A DNA stretch of 64,000 nucleotides from Peristeroidobacter agariperforans. GTDB taxonomy: Bacteria; Pseudomonadota; Gammaproteobacteria; Steroidobacterales; Steroidobacteraceae. Numbering within the stretch: the first letter of the stretch is position 1; each line of letters opens with the position of its first letter. Location of the stretch: positions 1 through 64,000 of the forward strand of contig NZ_RYFW01000009.1 of the NCBI RefSeq assembly GCF_004138335.1. Reading direction: 5' to 3'. A model generated the notes under the pieces. It was given only the letters and a program-made list of their open reading frames with translations, did no database searches and was not told the origin of the DNA. The translations under genes and the position numbers were made by a program. This document shows positions 9,232-17,742 of the stretch, piece by piece.

Positions 9232-10269
9232 ATGAGCTTCATCTTCGATCGATGGCGCTGGCAGCCGCCCGCGCACTTTCAACGCATCACGACCCTCGAA
9301 ATGCACACCGGCGGCGAGCCGCTGCGCATCTTCACCTCGGGGCTTCCCGAGCTGCCGGGCGAGACCGTACTAGATAAGCGTCGCTACTTCCGCGACCACT
9401 TCGATCACCTTCGCACCGCGACGATGTGGGAGCCACGCGGCCATTCGGATATGTACGGCGCGGTCATCACGCCCTCGCGAGACGCCGACCTCGACGTCTT
9501 CTTCCTGCACAACGAGGGCTACAGCACCATGTGCGGGCACGCGATCATCGCCATCACCACGCTCGCCTTCGAGACAGCATTGATCGAACGCTCCGGCGAA
9601 CGACGCGAGCTGAGCCTCAATGTGCCCGCTGGGCGCATCCACGCCATCGCCCACATGGACGGCGAGCGCGTGAGATACGTGTCCTTCCGCAATGTGCCCT
9701 CCTTCGTCTATCGACGCGACCAGCACGTCGACGTGCCGGGCTTGGGTCGCGTGCGATTCGATATCGCCTATGGCGGCGCCTTCTATGCCATCGTCGAGGC
9801 CGCGCCCCTCGATCTCACGCTCGAGCCCCGCGAGTTCAATCGTCTCATCGATCTGGGTCGACGCATCAAACATGCAGTGATGGCCAGCGTTCCCGTCGAG
9901 CACCCGTTCGAAACGGATCTCGGTTTCCTCTATGGCACGATCTTCACGGGACCGGCCCAGGAGCCCGGTCATCACAGTCGGAATGTTTGTATTTTCGCGG
10001 ATGGCGAGGTCGACCGGTCCGCCACCGGGTCCGGAGTCAGCGCACGGGCGGCACTCCATTACGCCCGAGGCGAGCTCACCTTGGGTACGCCCATCACGAT
10101 CGAAAGCATTTTGGGCAGCACCATGACGGTGCGCGTTGCCGAGGCGACGCCGTTCGGCCCCCACGCCGCGATCATTCCGGAAGTGAGCGGCACCGCGCAC
10201 ATCACCGGTCGCAATGAGTTGTATCTAAATCCAGACGACCCGCTCGGGCGAGGCTTCAACTTTCGGTAG
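9232..10269 (+). CDS. Proline racemase family enzyme, probable trans-3-hydroxy-L-proline dehydratase
   Basis: The 345-aa protein has the proline racemase fold: N-terminal TLEMHTGGEPLRI and the first active-site motif STMCGHAIIA with Cys101. At the second active-site motif, where racemases and 4-hydroxyproline epimerases read PCGTGTSA, it reads ATGSGVSA, placing Thr265 at the second catalytic Cys. Family members with Cys/Thr, such as human L3HYPDH, dehydrate trans-3-hydroxy-L-proline to pyrroline-2-carboxylate instead of racemising. The start is the Met beginning MSFIFDRWRW, preceded by GGAGG; an open frame upstream lacks homology. The AraC-family gene that follows probably regulates it. Confidence 0.85.
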   Translation: MSFIFDRWRWQPPAHFQRITTLEMHTGGEPLRIFTSGLPELPGETVLDKRRYFRDHFDHLRTATMWEPRGHSDMYGAVITPSRDADLDVFFLHNEGYSTMCGHAIIAITTLAFETALIERSGERRELSLNVPAGRIHAIAHMDGERVRYVSFRNVPSFVYRRDQHVDVPGLGRVRFDIAYGGAFYAIVEAAPLDLTLEPREFNRLIDLGRRIKHAVMASVPVEHPFETDLGFLYGTIFTGPAQEPGHHSRNVCIFADGEVDRSATGSGVSARAALHYARGELTLGTPITIESILGSTMTVRVAEATPFGPHAAIIPEVSGTAHITGRNELYLNPDDPLGRGFNFR

Positions 10270-10286
10270 TACAGGCCAACGGGCGC

Positions 10287-10325
10287 ACTGTGGGGAACCG
10301 CTAATGGCATTTGCCATTTCACAGT
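10287..10325. promoter_or_regulatory. Nested inverted repeats upstream of the AraC-family gene
   Basis: AATGGCA-TT-TGCCATT (10303-10318) is a perfect inverted repeat. It is nested inside ACTGTG (10287-10292) and CACAGT (10320-10325), also inverted. It lies 18 bp after the dehydratase stop and about 48 bp before the AraC start. It may be an operator or a hairpin between the two genes. Confidence 0.4.
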
Positions 10326-10372
10326 AACAAACTGCAGCGCTCCCCTATAGAGCCGCAATCTGCTCATCATCC

Positions 10373-11368
10373 GTGACCAGGATCGTCTACCAGGATATCG
10401 ATCAGTTCGCAGAGGCAATGCGGGGCACCGCCGGGTGTTTCGTTCGGACCGCGCCTGCCGCGACGCATTGGTGGATCGAGGGCATCGAGCTTGCGACCTC
10501 CTCGATGCAGCAACTCCAGACGGGTGGCCCGTTTACCTTCGCAGGAACCGGCGCCGAGGGAACCCTCACCTTTCAGGTGCCGCTGACGGATCCCGGTCGC
10601 GTGCGAATCAACGGGCAATCGCTCGAATCCAACGCGTTTCTATTTCTGCACGGCGACTGTCCGCTCGTCTGGACAGGCAGCGACGCCTGCCGATGGGCCA
10701 CGGTGACGTTTCCTTCGAATCATACATTGGCCGCGCAGGCCGTCGTGGCATTCGCTGGCGAAAGCGTCGATCACACGGTTCATCGACGCACACCGAAACT
10801 TTTCCTGGACGAGGTGAAGGAGCTGATTGACTCGGCCCTCGCCGCGGAGGTGGCTGGACAGCACGCCCTCGAGAGCGCGCTCGCCACGGCACTCATGCAT
10901 GCGTTGGAACACAGTCTTCCGGTGCGCCCCGCCCGGAATGCTGGCCGTCCGCAGCTGTCGCGCTCTGCCGTCATTGCGAAGTCCCTGGCACTCATCGACG
11001 CCAATCCCAGCCAGCCCCTGTTCATCGACGACCTGTGTCGGGCCACGCAGGTCAGCGAGCGAGCGCTGCGAAACATCTTTCAGGAATACTTCGGTGTCGG
11101 CCCGATGCGCCTGCTGAAGATTCGCCAGCTTCACGAAATCCGCGCGGCGCTGCTGAGGTCGCAGCCCGGGGACGATACCGTCACTCACATCGCGGCCCGC
11201 TTCGGCGTTCTCGACCCGAGTCTGCTCGCTCGCAACTACAAAATCCTCTTCGGTGAAACGCCGTCGCGAACCCTGCACAGAGCGCCCGCCGAATCTCAGG
11301 ATCGGATGCACGTCGGCTGGCTTCGGTATGCGTCGCGAATATTCCAGGACGATCAGCCGCTGCGATAG
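10373..11368 (+). CDS. AraC-family transcriptional regulator
   Basis: The 331-aa protein has a C-terminal AraC/XylS double helix-turn-helix at about residues 215-310 (PLFIDDLCRATQVSERALRN, IFQEYFGVGPMRLLKIRQLH, VTHIAARFGVLDPSLLARNY, FGETPSRTL). The N-terminal 200 residues form a sensor-like domain with no recognised fold. The start is GTG; an ATG about 15 codons in is an alternative. Orientation and closeness to the hydroxyproline-dehydratase-like gene suggest it controls that gene, probably in response to a hydroxyproline compound (inference). Confidence 0.85.
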   Translation: MTRIVYQDIDQFAEAMRGTAGCFVRTAPAATHWWIEGIELATSSMQQLQTGGPFTFAGTGAEGTLTFQVPLTDPGRVRINGQSLESNAFLFLHGDCPLVWTGSDACRWATVTFPSNHTLAAQAVVAFAGESVDHTVHRRTPKLFLDEVKELIDSALAAEVAGQHALESALATALMHALEHSLPVRPARNAGRPQLSRSAVIAKSLALIDANPSQPLFIDDLCRATQVSERALRNIFQEYFGVGPMRLLKIRQLHEIRAALLRSQPGDDTVTHIAARFGVLDPSLLARNYKILFGETPSRTLHRAPAESQDRMHVGWLRYASRIFQDDQPLR

Positions 11369-11414
11369 GCCGCGCGCATTGTCACAGAAAAAAGTTGCTC
11401 GGGACGTCTCGCAC

Positions 11415-12059
11415 TCAAGACGACCAGGGCGCTCTCAAGATGAGGCTGCAGAAGTCCCCGCGCTTAAAACCCGGATCCTTGTACGCAAGCACGTCATCGT
11501 TGAACGTTCCATAGGTGCTCTGAGGCCGATGCTTCATGCCCTGATAGAACGCATCGATCATTCTCTGCTTGAAATCCTCGCCGCGCGGATAGGCAGCCGT
11601 GACCGCCTCACGCTGCTCCGCCGTCAATTGTTCATAGCCGCGCCCGACGACATCCACTGCTGCTCCGACCTGCAGCAACTCGATCTCTGGATGCAGATGC
11701 TCTGGAATGCCTGGGGTCGTGTGTAAAGCAATCGCAAGCCATACTCTTTCGATCTCGCTTGCAGCGATGCCTTGAGCGCGCAGATATTCGCGAGCGGCAT
11801 TCGCACCGTCGACTTCGAAGCGCAGTTGACTGGTTCCATACTTCGGCGTGAGGCCGATGTCATGGAACAGGGCGGCGATGTAAAGCAGCTCGGAATCGAA
11901 CTTGAGGCCCTTGCGCTCACCGAGCAGCGCACTCCAAAAGTAAACCCGCGTGGAGTGCCGGAACAGCAGCTCGCTCTCGGTATCGCGAATGAGCTGCGTG
12001 GCCTCACGCGCGAAGGCGCTGTCGGGAATGCGCACGCCGAAGATATCGTTGTGCCTCAC
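11415..12059 (-). CDS. HD-domain hydrolase-like protein
   Basis: The 214-aa protein has an HD-domain metal site: His in LLFRHSTRVYFWSALLG (about residue 34), the HD pair in YIAALFHDIGLTPKYG (about 67-68), and a downstream Asp in VGAAVDVVGRG. The arrangement resembles cyanamide-hydratase-type HD proteins, but substrate cannot be inferred. It starts with GTG, 14 bp after the AhpD-like gene, so the two probably form an operon divergent from the MocR regulator. Confidence 0.75.
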   Translation of the reverse strand: MRHNDIFGVRIPDSAFAREATQLIRDTESELLFRHSTRVYFWSALLGERKGLKFDSELLYIAALFHDIGLTPKYGTSQLRFEVDGANAAREYLRAQGIAASEIERVWLAIALHTTPGIPEHLHPEIELLQVGAAVDVVGRGYEQLTAEQREAVTAAYPRGEDFKQRMIDAFYQGMKHRPQSTYGTFNDDVLAYKDPGFKRGDFCSLILRAPWSS

Positions 12060-12073
12060 GACGCTCTCCCTTC

Positions 12074-12556
12074 TCAGCCCTGCTCGTGCGCTTTTGCAGT
12101 CGAAGCCTGCTTGGCGGCGGCAGGCGGCGTGCGAAAGCTGATCGCCATCCGGTTATAGAGATTCATCAGACCGATCGCGATCGTCAGATCCGCAAGCGCT
12201 TTCGGCTCGAAAACGGCGGCGGCCGCTTCATAGTCCGCATCGGGCACGCCGGTCTGGGCAACCCGGGTCACACTTTCCGCCCAGGCAAGCGCGGCGCGCT
12301 CGGTCTCAACGAACAGCGCTCCGCTCTCCCGCCACGCCGGAACCAGAACCAGCTTCTCGGTCGCGAGGCCGTCTTTGAGCAGATCGCGCGAGTGCAGGTC
12401 AATGCAGTACGCGCAGCCATTGACCTGCGATACACGAAGAAAAACGAGGGTCACCAGCTCTTTGGGCAAGCCGCTTTGCATGACGTAGCCATAGGCGCCG
12501 CCCAGCGCCTTCATGCCGGCCGGCGCGGTCGCGTTGTAGTCCAGACGTTGTGTCAT
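12074..12556 (-). CDS. AhpD-like / carboxymuconolactone decarboxylase family protein
   Basis: The 160-aa protein carries the alkylhydroperoxidase-D signature NGCAYCIDLHSRDL: a CxxC redox pair and the proton-relay His, here at about residues 51-58. Family members are small helical oligomers that reduce peroxides or act on lactones. I start at the Met beginning MTQRLDYNATAP, which has AGAGG 6 bp upstream; a 29-codon upstream extension looks non-coding and crosses the divergent promoter. First gene of a two-gene operon with the HD protein. Confidence 0.88.
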   Translation of the reverse strand: MTQRLDYNATAPAGMKALGGAYGYVMQSGLPKELVTLVFLRVSQVNGCAYCIDLHSRDLLKDGLATEKLVLVPAWRESGALFVETERAALAWAESVTRVAQTGVPDADYEAAAAVFEPKALADLTIAIGLMNLYNRMAISFRTPPAAAKQASTAKAHEQG

Positions 12557-12612
12557 CTCACACCTCTCGAACGAAGTGGCTACAAGATGCTCCGCGCATG
12601 GGGCATCGAACA

Positions 12613-12642
12613 GTACCAAGATTGGCATTTCCGGCTGTACCA
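12613..12642. promoter_or_regulatory. GTACCA direct repeats in the MocR divergent promoter
   Basis: GTACCA occurs at 12613-12618 and again at 12637-12642, 24 bp apart, between the two divergent genes. MocR/GabR regulators are known to bind spaced direct repeats of the type ATACCA, so this is a candidate operator. Confidence 0.45.
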
Positions 12643-12649
12643 TCCGGCC

Positions 12650-14071
12650 ATGCCGGACCTGCGCATCGAGCTCGACCGCGGCAGAGCGATGCCGCTGGCC
12701 ACACAGATTTATGGCGCGATTCGAGACGCCATCGAAAGCGGACGCCTCGCGTCGGGCGCGAAGTTGCCCTCGTGGCAGGATCTCGCATCACAGCTCGGTG
12801 TCTCTCGCGGCACGGTGCGCAGCGCCTACGAACGCCTGATGGACGAGCAGTTCGCGATTGGCATGGGCGCGGCAGGAACACGCGTCGCCGAGAGACCCGC
12901 GTCCTCGTCTACGCCCGACCGCTCGGCCGAGGGGACTCCGGTACCGGAGCTATTCCACGACTTCGGCACGATGCCGCTGACGTTTCAGATGGGCGTACCC
13001 TCTCAGGCTGCGTTTCCTTTCAAGCTGTGGTCGCGCATGCTCACTCGAGCGAGTCGAGCGGCTGCGGCTGCGCCGGTCTCTTATCCCGATCCACGCGGCG
13101 AGCCGGAGCTGCGCAAGGAGATCGCAGGCTATCTGGCCATCGCTCGTGGTCTTCACTGCAAGCCATCGCAGATCTTGATCACGAGTGGATTCTCGGGTGC
13201 ACTCGGGGTAGTGCTACGTACGCTTCAGCTCGAAGGCAAGGAGGCCTGGATGGAAGATCCGGGCTTTCCACTCACGCGCACTGCCCTTCGCTTCGCCGGC
13301 ATGAGCGTCACGGGTGTGCCCGTCGATGCGGAAGGCTTGGATGTGAACGCCGGCATTCAAAGAGCGCCTGGCGCGGCGCTCGCCATCACCACGCCCGGTC
13401 AGCACGCGCCGCTCGGAATGACGATGTCGCTTGCACGTCGCCTCGCCCTTTTGGAATGGGCCGGGCGCAACGACGCTTGGATCATCGAAGACGACTATCT
13501 CAGCGAGTTGCAGCTGCAAGGGCGCGCCGCCCCCGCGCTCGCCTCGTTGGATCATCAGGGACGAGTGCTGCACATCGGCAGCTTCAGCAAGACGATCAGC
13601 CCGGCGTTGCGCCTGGGCTTCGTGGTGTTCCCGTCGCCCTTGGCAAGTAAGTTCGCCGATGTCGCGGCATCTCTTGCGCCGGCGCCCTCCGCCACCGTGC
13701 AACGCGCGGTCACCGCGTTCTTGCGCGAAGGCCACTACCTTCGTCATCTGCGCCGCATGAAGCGCTTGTACCATGCTCAAAGAGAATCATTGCTTCGATG
13801 CTTGCGGGATGTGGCTTCGGACACCGTGACCGTGCAAGCGAGCGCAGGCCTCGCAATCGTCACCTCTCTTCCTCGAGCGGTAAGCGATGTCGATGTGGCG
13901 TTACGCGCTCTGCTCTTTGGTCTTGCGCCCACGCCGCTCTCGCCATGGTCGATACAATCTCCGCCGTTGCGCGGACTGCTGCTCGGCGTGACCAATCTCG
14001 ATGAACGACGATTGGCGGCAGATTGCCGTCGTCTGGTCGAGTTAGCCGAACAGGCAGACCCCGGCCGCTAG
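12650..14071 (+). CDS. MocR/GabR-type PLP-dependent transcriptional regulator
   Basis: The protein joins a GntR winged helix at residues 1-75 (PLATQIYGAIRDAIESGRLA, GVSRGTVRSAYERLMDE) to a fold-type I aminotransferase domain. Conserved PLP residues are visible: YPDPRGEPELRKEIAGYLAI, IEDDYLSEL (Asp pairing with pyridine N), and HIGSFSKTISPALRLGFVV (Schiff-base Lys in SFSKT). I start at MPDLRIELDRG, 473 aa, typical for the family; upstream Mets in frame lie in the neighbour's promoter. Divergent from the AhpD-like/HD pair, its likely target. The effector is unknown. Confidence 0.9.
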   Translation: MPDLRIELDRGRAMPLATQIYGAIRDAIESGRLASGAKLPSWQDLASQLGVSRGTVRSAYERLMDEQFAIGMGAAGTRVAERPASSSTPDRSAEGTPVPELFHDFGTMPLTFQMGVPSQAAFPFKLWSRMLTRASRAAAAAPVSYPDPRGEPELRKEIAGYLAIARGLHCKPSQILITSGFSGALGVVLRTLQLEGKEAWMEDPGFPLTRTALRFAGMSVTGVPVDAEGLDVNAGIQRAPGAALAITTPGQHAPLGMTMSLARRLALLEWAGRNDAWIIEDDYLSELQLQGRAAPALASLDHQGRVLHIGSFSKTISPALRLGFVVFPSPLASKFADVAASLAPAPSATVQRAVTAFLREGHYLRHLRRMKRLYHAQRESLLRCLRDVASDTVTVQASAGLAIVTSLPRAVSDVDVALRALLFGLAPTPLSPWSIQSPPLRGLLLGVTNLDERRLAADCRRLVELAEQADPGR

Positions 14072-14088
14072 AGCTGCCGACGCGACCT

Positions 14089-15000
14089 CTACAAAGCAGC
14101 GTCGATTGCGACGTATGACTCGATGCAGGCTCGCTCACCTGCCTTTTCGGCCTTCCACGGGCCGTGCTCCATGCCGAAGATGAACTCTCGACCGCTCTCC
14201 CGCATCTTGCTCGTGATGTGCTTGAAGATGTTGCCGTAGTTCATCTCACCGGTGCCAGGCCAGAGCCGACCGGGCACATCGCCCATCTGAAAATACCCGA
14301 TCTCGTTCCAGGTCTGATCGATGCTCGCGATGATGGAGCCCTGGTTCTGCTGCAGGTGATACATGTCGAAGAGGATCTTGCAGGCGGGACTATCAATGGC
14401 CCGACAGAGCTCATACGCCTGATCGGCCGTGCGCAGGAACAGATCGGGCGAGTCGGCCAACGGCTCCAGCACCATCACCAGATTCTCGCGCTCGAACACC
14501 TCGGCGCCGGCGCGCAGCACGTCAATCGCGTTGGCCGTCTGGATTCCGATCGGCAACCGGGGCGTGAACACCCCGGGAACCACGGTCATCCATTTAGCGT
14601 TCACGCGCTTTGCGACGCCCACCGCCTCCTGACAGGCTTTGGCAAACGTCTTCGGATTGTCTTTCTCACCCGTCGTGAACAATTTGTTCTGGTTGCCACC
14701 GACCGCGACGACAAACACGCCCAGCGACATGCCGAGCTGCTGCAACGTGCGAGCGATCGTTTCCTGCTCCGAGACCGGACGCTGCATCATCGAATTGTCT
14801 TCGAGCGCCGTGAAGCCCTCGTCCGCCATGAACTTCAGCTGGTCCACGACGCCTGCGCCGGCATGCGCCGTGAACTGGCCCAGGTGCGGCGCGAGCTTCA
14901 GCTTGAACCGGCGCTTGGCTGACGCACCCGACAGCGATGGCGCCGCTGCCAGTGCGAAGGCGCCAAGAGCGGTATGCACAAGGGTGCGGCGTGTAATCAT
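14089..15000 (-). CDS. Exported hydroxypyruvate isomerase-like TIM-barrel protein
   Basis: The mature part (about 275 residues) matches the xylose-isomerase-like barrel of hydroxypyruvate isomerases: LAPHLGQF, GFTALEDNSMMQRP, VLEPLAD (metal Glu), KILFDMYHLQQNQGS (metal Asp and substrate His), GYFQMGDVPGR, and FGMEHG. The N-terminus MITRRTLVHTALGAFALAAA is a Tat-type signal (RR, then a hydrophobic stretch and an AxA-like site), so it is probably folded before export. I start at the Met before ITRR; Mets 2 and 14 codons upstream are possible. Substrate is not certain. Confidence 0.85.
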   Translation of the reverse strand: MITRRTLVHTALGAFALAAAPSLSGASAKRRFKLKLAPHLGQFTAHAGAGVVDQLKFMADEGFTALEDNSMMQRPVSEQETIARTLQQLGMSLGVFVVAVGGNQNKLFTTGEKDNPKTFAKACQEAVGVAKRVNAKWMTVVPGVFTPRLPIGIQTANAIDVLRAGAEVFERENLVMVLEPLADSPDLFLRTADQAYELCRAIDSPACKILFDMYHLQQNQGSIIASIDQTWNEIGYFQMGDVPGRLWPGTGEMNYGNIFKHITSKMRESGREFIFGMEHGPWKAEKAGERACIESYVAIDAAL

Positions 15001-15189
15001 GAGCATCACCAAGCGGGTCGTGAGTTGTTTGGAGTCCGGCAATCAAGCGGCGGTTGCGCGGTCGGGCGGCAACGCCTCGTTGAATTGGGTGTGCAAGTCT
15101 GCACACGCGGAGTGCACAACTTCAAGTTGTAAGTGCCAACAGCCAATCCATCATGGATGCACTTACCTATCGATCGAAGGCACTCGAAG

Positions 15190-15528
15190 ATGGCATGGCT
15201 TCTTCTCTTCGCCGCGGGCATCGCGGAGATTGTCATGGCGATGTCGCTCAAGTCCGCGCAAGGCTGGACCCGTTTGGGCCCAAGCGTTCTTGGATTGGGC
15301 GCCGCGCTCGTAAGCGTCGTCCTCCTCACATTTGCCGTCACGCGACTGCCAGTGACCACCGCCTATGCGGTGTGGACCGGATTCGGCGCCATTGGGGTGT
15401 CGTTGATTGGCATTGCCCTATATGGGGACAGCGCGCACCCCCTACGTCTTGCGTGTCTCGTCGCGATCTTCGCAGGAATGATCGGACTGCACCTGATCGA
15501 CGCCAGGCTCGAAGGACACCTGCCATGA
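15190..15528 (+). CDS. Small multidrug resistance (SMR) family transporter, SugE/Gdx-like
   Basis: The 112-aa protein has four predicted membrane helices and the conserved membrane Glu of SMR proteins (LLLFAAGIAEIVMAMSLK, Glu13) that couples proton and cation exchange. YAVWTGFGAIGVSLIGIALY matches the family's central helix. SugE/Gdx members export guanidinium or quaternary ammonium compounds. The start beginning MAWLLLFAAG gives the family length; an in-frame upstream extension is not family-like. Its stop overlaps the azoreductase start (ATGA). Confidence 0.9.
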   Translation: MAWLLLFAAGIAEIVMAMSLKSAQGWTRLGPSVLGLGAALVSVVLLTFAVTRLPVTTAYAVWTGFGAIGVSLIGIALYGDSAHPLRLACLVAIFAGMIGLHLIDARLEGHLP

Positions 15529-16151
15529 GCAAACTCCTCTACATCGAGTCTGCGCCGCTCAAGAGCCGATCGCACACCATCGCGGTGTACCGGGCGTTCG
15601 AGCAGGCATATCGAGCGGCGCACCCGAACGATGAGATCGAGACGCTCGATCTTTGGCAGATGAGCCTGCCGCCGTTCGATGCGCAGACCATCGAAGCGAA
15701 ATTCGCGGTCCTCAGAAGCAATGAGTTCACGCCGCAGCAACTGGCGCGATGGCAGGCCGTCCGAAACGTCTCGCGCCACTTCAACGCGGCGGACAAGTAC
15801 GTGTTCGGCGTCCCGATGTGGAATTTCGGCGTGCCATACGTCTTGAAGCACTACATCGACGTCGTGACCCTGCCGGGTGAGAACTGGACCTGGTCACCCA
15901 CGACAGGCTACGGAACGTTGGTATCGGGCAAGAAAGCATTGGCCATCTATGCAAGCGCGAATCTGCACGCAGATGCAGGCGCTGACGCCGACGATTTTCA
16001 AAAGCCGTTCATGCGCCGCTGGCTTCGATTCATCGGCATCGAGAGCGTGCAGGAAATCACGCTCGCGCCGACACTGTCGGACCCGGCGACATTGCAGGTA
16101 TTGCGAGCGGAGGCGATCAGGAGCGCGACAGAACTTGCATCGCATTTCTGA
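15525..16151 (+). CDS. azoR: FMN-dependent NADH-azoreductase
   Basis: The 208-aa flavodoxin-like protein begins MSKLLYIESAPLKSRSHTIA, the phosphate-binding loop of AzoR. It carries FGVPMWNFGVPYVLKHYIDV, the FMN-contacting PMxNFxxPxxLKxxID motif. Length matches E. coli AzoR (about 201). It would reduce quinones and azo compounds with NADH. The ATGA overlap with the SMR gene and the 14-bp gap to the following LysR gene suggest one operon for handling toxic aromatics or cations (inference). Confidence 0.93.
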   Translation: MSKLLYIESAPLKSRSHTIAVYRAFEQAYRAAHPNDEIETLDLWQMSLPPFDAQTIEAKFAVLRSNEFTPQQLARWQAVRNVSRHFNAADKYVFGVPMWNFGVPYVLKHYIDVVTLPGENWTWSPTTGYGTLVSGKKALAIYASANLHADAGADADDFQKPFMRRWLRFIGIESVQEITLAPTLSDPATLQVLRAEAIRSATELASHF

Positions 16152-16165
16152 TGTAGTCTTCTGTC

Positions 16166-17086
16166 ATGGCAAAACGACTCTCGCCGCACCGGCCCATCGA
16201 TTGGGATGACTTCAGGTATGTGCTCGCCCTCGCCGACTCCGGCTCGTTGAACGACGCAGCGAGCGCCCTGCGGGTCAACCGCACAACGGTCCTGCGGCGG
16301 ATCAATGCCTTTGAGCGTAAGCACGGTGTTCGTTTGTTTGAGCGCCTGCGCACGGGCTACTTGTTGACCGAGGCCGGAAACGAGTTGCTGGCGGCTGCGC
16401 GCGGTTTTGAGAGCGCGCTGATGCAGATCGAGCGCAGGCTTGCGGGCCAGGATCTGCGCGCTGAAGGTCTGGTGCGAGTCACGACGACGGATACGCTGCT
16501 CGCCTCGGTGTTACAGGCGCCACTCGCGACGTTCCAGCGCCAGCACCCGGGCATCACGCTCGATGTGGCGACATCGAATGAAATCGCAAACCTGTCCAAG
16601 CGCGATGCCGATATCGCCATCCGCCCGGTGGCCGAGGCGCCGGAATTTCTGGTCGGCCGGCGCATCGGCGCCGTGGCCTTCGCGGTGTACGCGGCAGCGA
16701 CGGCGGAGGAGCCCCGATCGACCGTGAAAGCGCCTGGCGATCGTTGGCTCGGGCCGGATGAAACGCTCGCTAGCACGAGCGTGGCCCGCTGGATGCGCAG
16801 TGAGATGCCGTCCGTTCGACCCGAGATTCGAGCAGACTCACTCGTGTCGTTGCGTGAACTCTGCGCGGCGGGCGCAGGTCTCGCCGCGCTGCCTTGTTAC
16901 CTCGGTGATTCCGATGCTCGACTCACGCGTATTCGCCCGCCAATTCCCGCGATGACGACCGCGCTGTGGATCCTGACCCACCCCAACCTCGCTCGTACGA
17001 CGCGCGTGCGCTTGTTGATGGATCATCTGTCGACGGAGCTCGGTCGCCAAAGGCCGCTGCTCGAAGGACAGCGACCGAGAATGTAG
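16166..17086 (+). CDS. LysR-family transcriptional regulator
   Basis: The 306-aa protein has an N-terminal winged helix (IDWDDFRYVLALADSGSLND, AASALRVNRTTVLRRINAFE) and a LysR periplasmic-binding-like effector domain from about residue 95. It resembles the subgroup lacking the usual second-subdomain length, with a compact effector domain. It follows azoR in the same direction instead of being divergent, so autoregulation within the operon is likely. Confidence 0.9.
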   Translation: MAKRLSPHRPIDWDDFRYVLALADSGSLNDAASALRVNRTTVLRRINAFERKHGVRLFERLRTGYLLTEAGNELLAAARGFESALMQIERRLAGQDLRAEGLVRVTTTDTLLASVLQAPLATFQRQHPGITLDVATSNEIANLSKRDADIAIRPVAEAPEFLVGRRIGAVAFAVYAAATAEEPRSTVKAPGDRWLGPDETLASTSVARWMRSEMPSVRPEIRADSLVSLRELCAAGAGLAALPCYLGDSDARLTRIRPPIPAMTTALWILTHPNLARTTRVRLLMDHLSTELGRQRPLLEGQRPRM

Positions 17087-17090
17087 CCGC

Positions 17091-17486
17091 CTACAGCAGC
17101 GGCAACCCTCCGGTGATGGCGTCCACACGGTCTTCCCGATCGGGGCCGATGGCGACGGAAGTGTACGTCGGAACATTGCCGAACTCCGTGAGCCCGGCAT
17201 CCTGAATCAGGGCAGAAATGAGTCCCGCCGCCCTTGCAGCATCGTGTAACGCCAGCAGTTCCTCTTCGGAGTTCACCGAGACGCAGATCTTCTTGAAGCG
17301 CCCCAGCAGCCAAGGCTCGATCCGGGCATCGAGCGGAATGACGAAGCTTCCCTGCTCGGCATGGCCAAGCTGCAAGATCGCGCGCATCGACGCATGGGCG
17401 CCCTGCGCGACCATCTTGCCCTTGCGCATGTTCAGGTCCTTGCGCAGAACGATCACTTGTTTGTGTTCCACAGCGCACCTCGACAT
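17091..17486 (-). CDS. Peptidyl-tRNA hydrolase 2 (PTH2) family protein
   Basis: The protein (131 aa from the start chosen) carries the PTH2 core: HKQVIVLRKDLNMRKGKMVA, QGAHAS, KKICVSVNSEEELLALHDAA, and DAGLTEFGNVPTYTSVAIGP (D-x-G-x-T-x(3)-x-PTxT). The conserved Lys (KGKMVAQGAHA), Asp and Thr are present. Archaeal and eukaryotic PTH2 recycle peptidyl-tRNA; bacterial copies are accessory. Several starts are possible; I use the Met beginning MSRCAVEHKQ. It overlaps a GNAT remnant at its 5' end and ends 4 bp from the convergent LysR gene. Confidence 0.88.
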   Translation of the reverse strand: MSRCAVEHKQVIVLRKDLNMRKGKMVAQGAHASMRAILQLGHAEQGSFVIPLDARIEPWLLGRFKKICVSVNSEEELLALHDAARAAGLISALIQDAGLTEFGNVPTYTSVAIGPDREDRVDAITGGLPLL

Positions 17487-17634
17487 CTGCCTCATGCGCA
17501 GGCAGCAACCGCAAGCCAATGCCTTGGCGGCGCGGCTGCTCTGCTACCCAAAACCAATCTACGAGCAGCCACGACCAGAGAACGACGCCTTTGAGGTCGA
17601 CAATGACCTCCTGGGCTGCATTTCGCGCAACCAT
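17467..17634 (-). pseudogene. Truncated GNAT acetyltransferase remnant
   Basis: In a frame different from the PTH2 gene, the minus strand encodes IVDLKGVVLWSWLLVDWFWV followed by AEQPRRQGIGLRLLPAHEAD. This matches the acetyl-CoA-binding motif A of GNAT proteins (DLLWVxExxRGQGxGxRLLxxAE). The N-terminal strand region and everything after motif A are missing, and the PTH2 start cuts into its 3' end. Confidence 0.6.
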
Positions 17635-17742
17635 CCATAAGGGTCGCGTGGCGTCACGGCCGATCCGGCTTCGATTGTAGCGGCCCAAACCCCCAGAAAA
17701 CATTTATTGGGTGGCACGCAGACCTGCAGATCTTTTGTGTCG

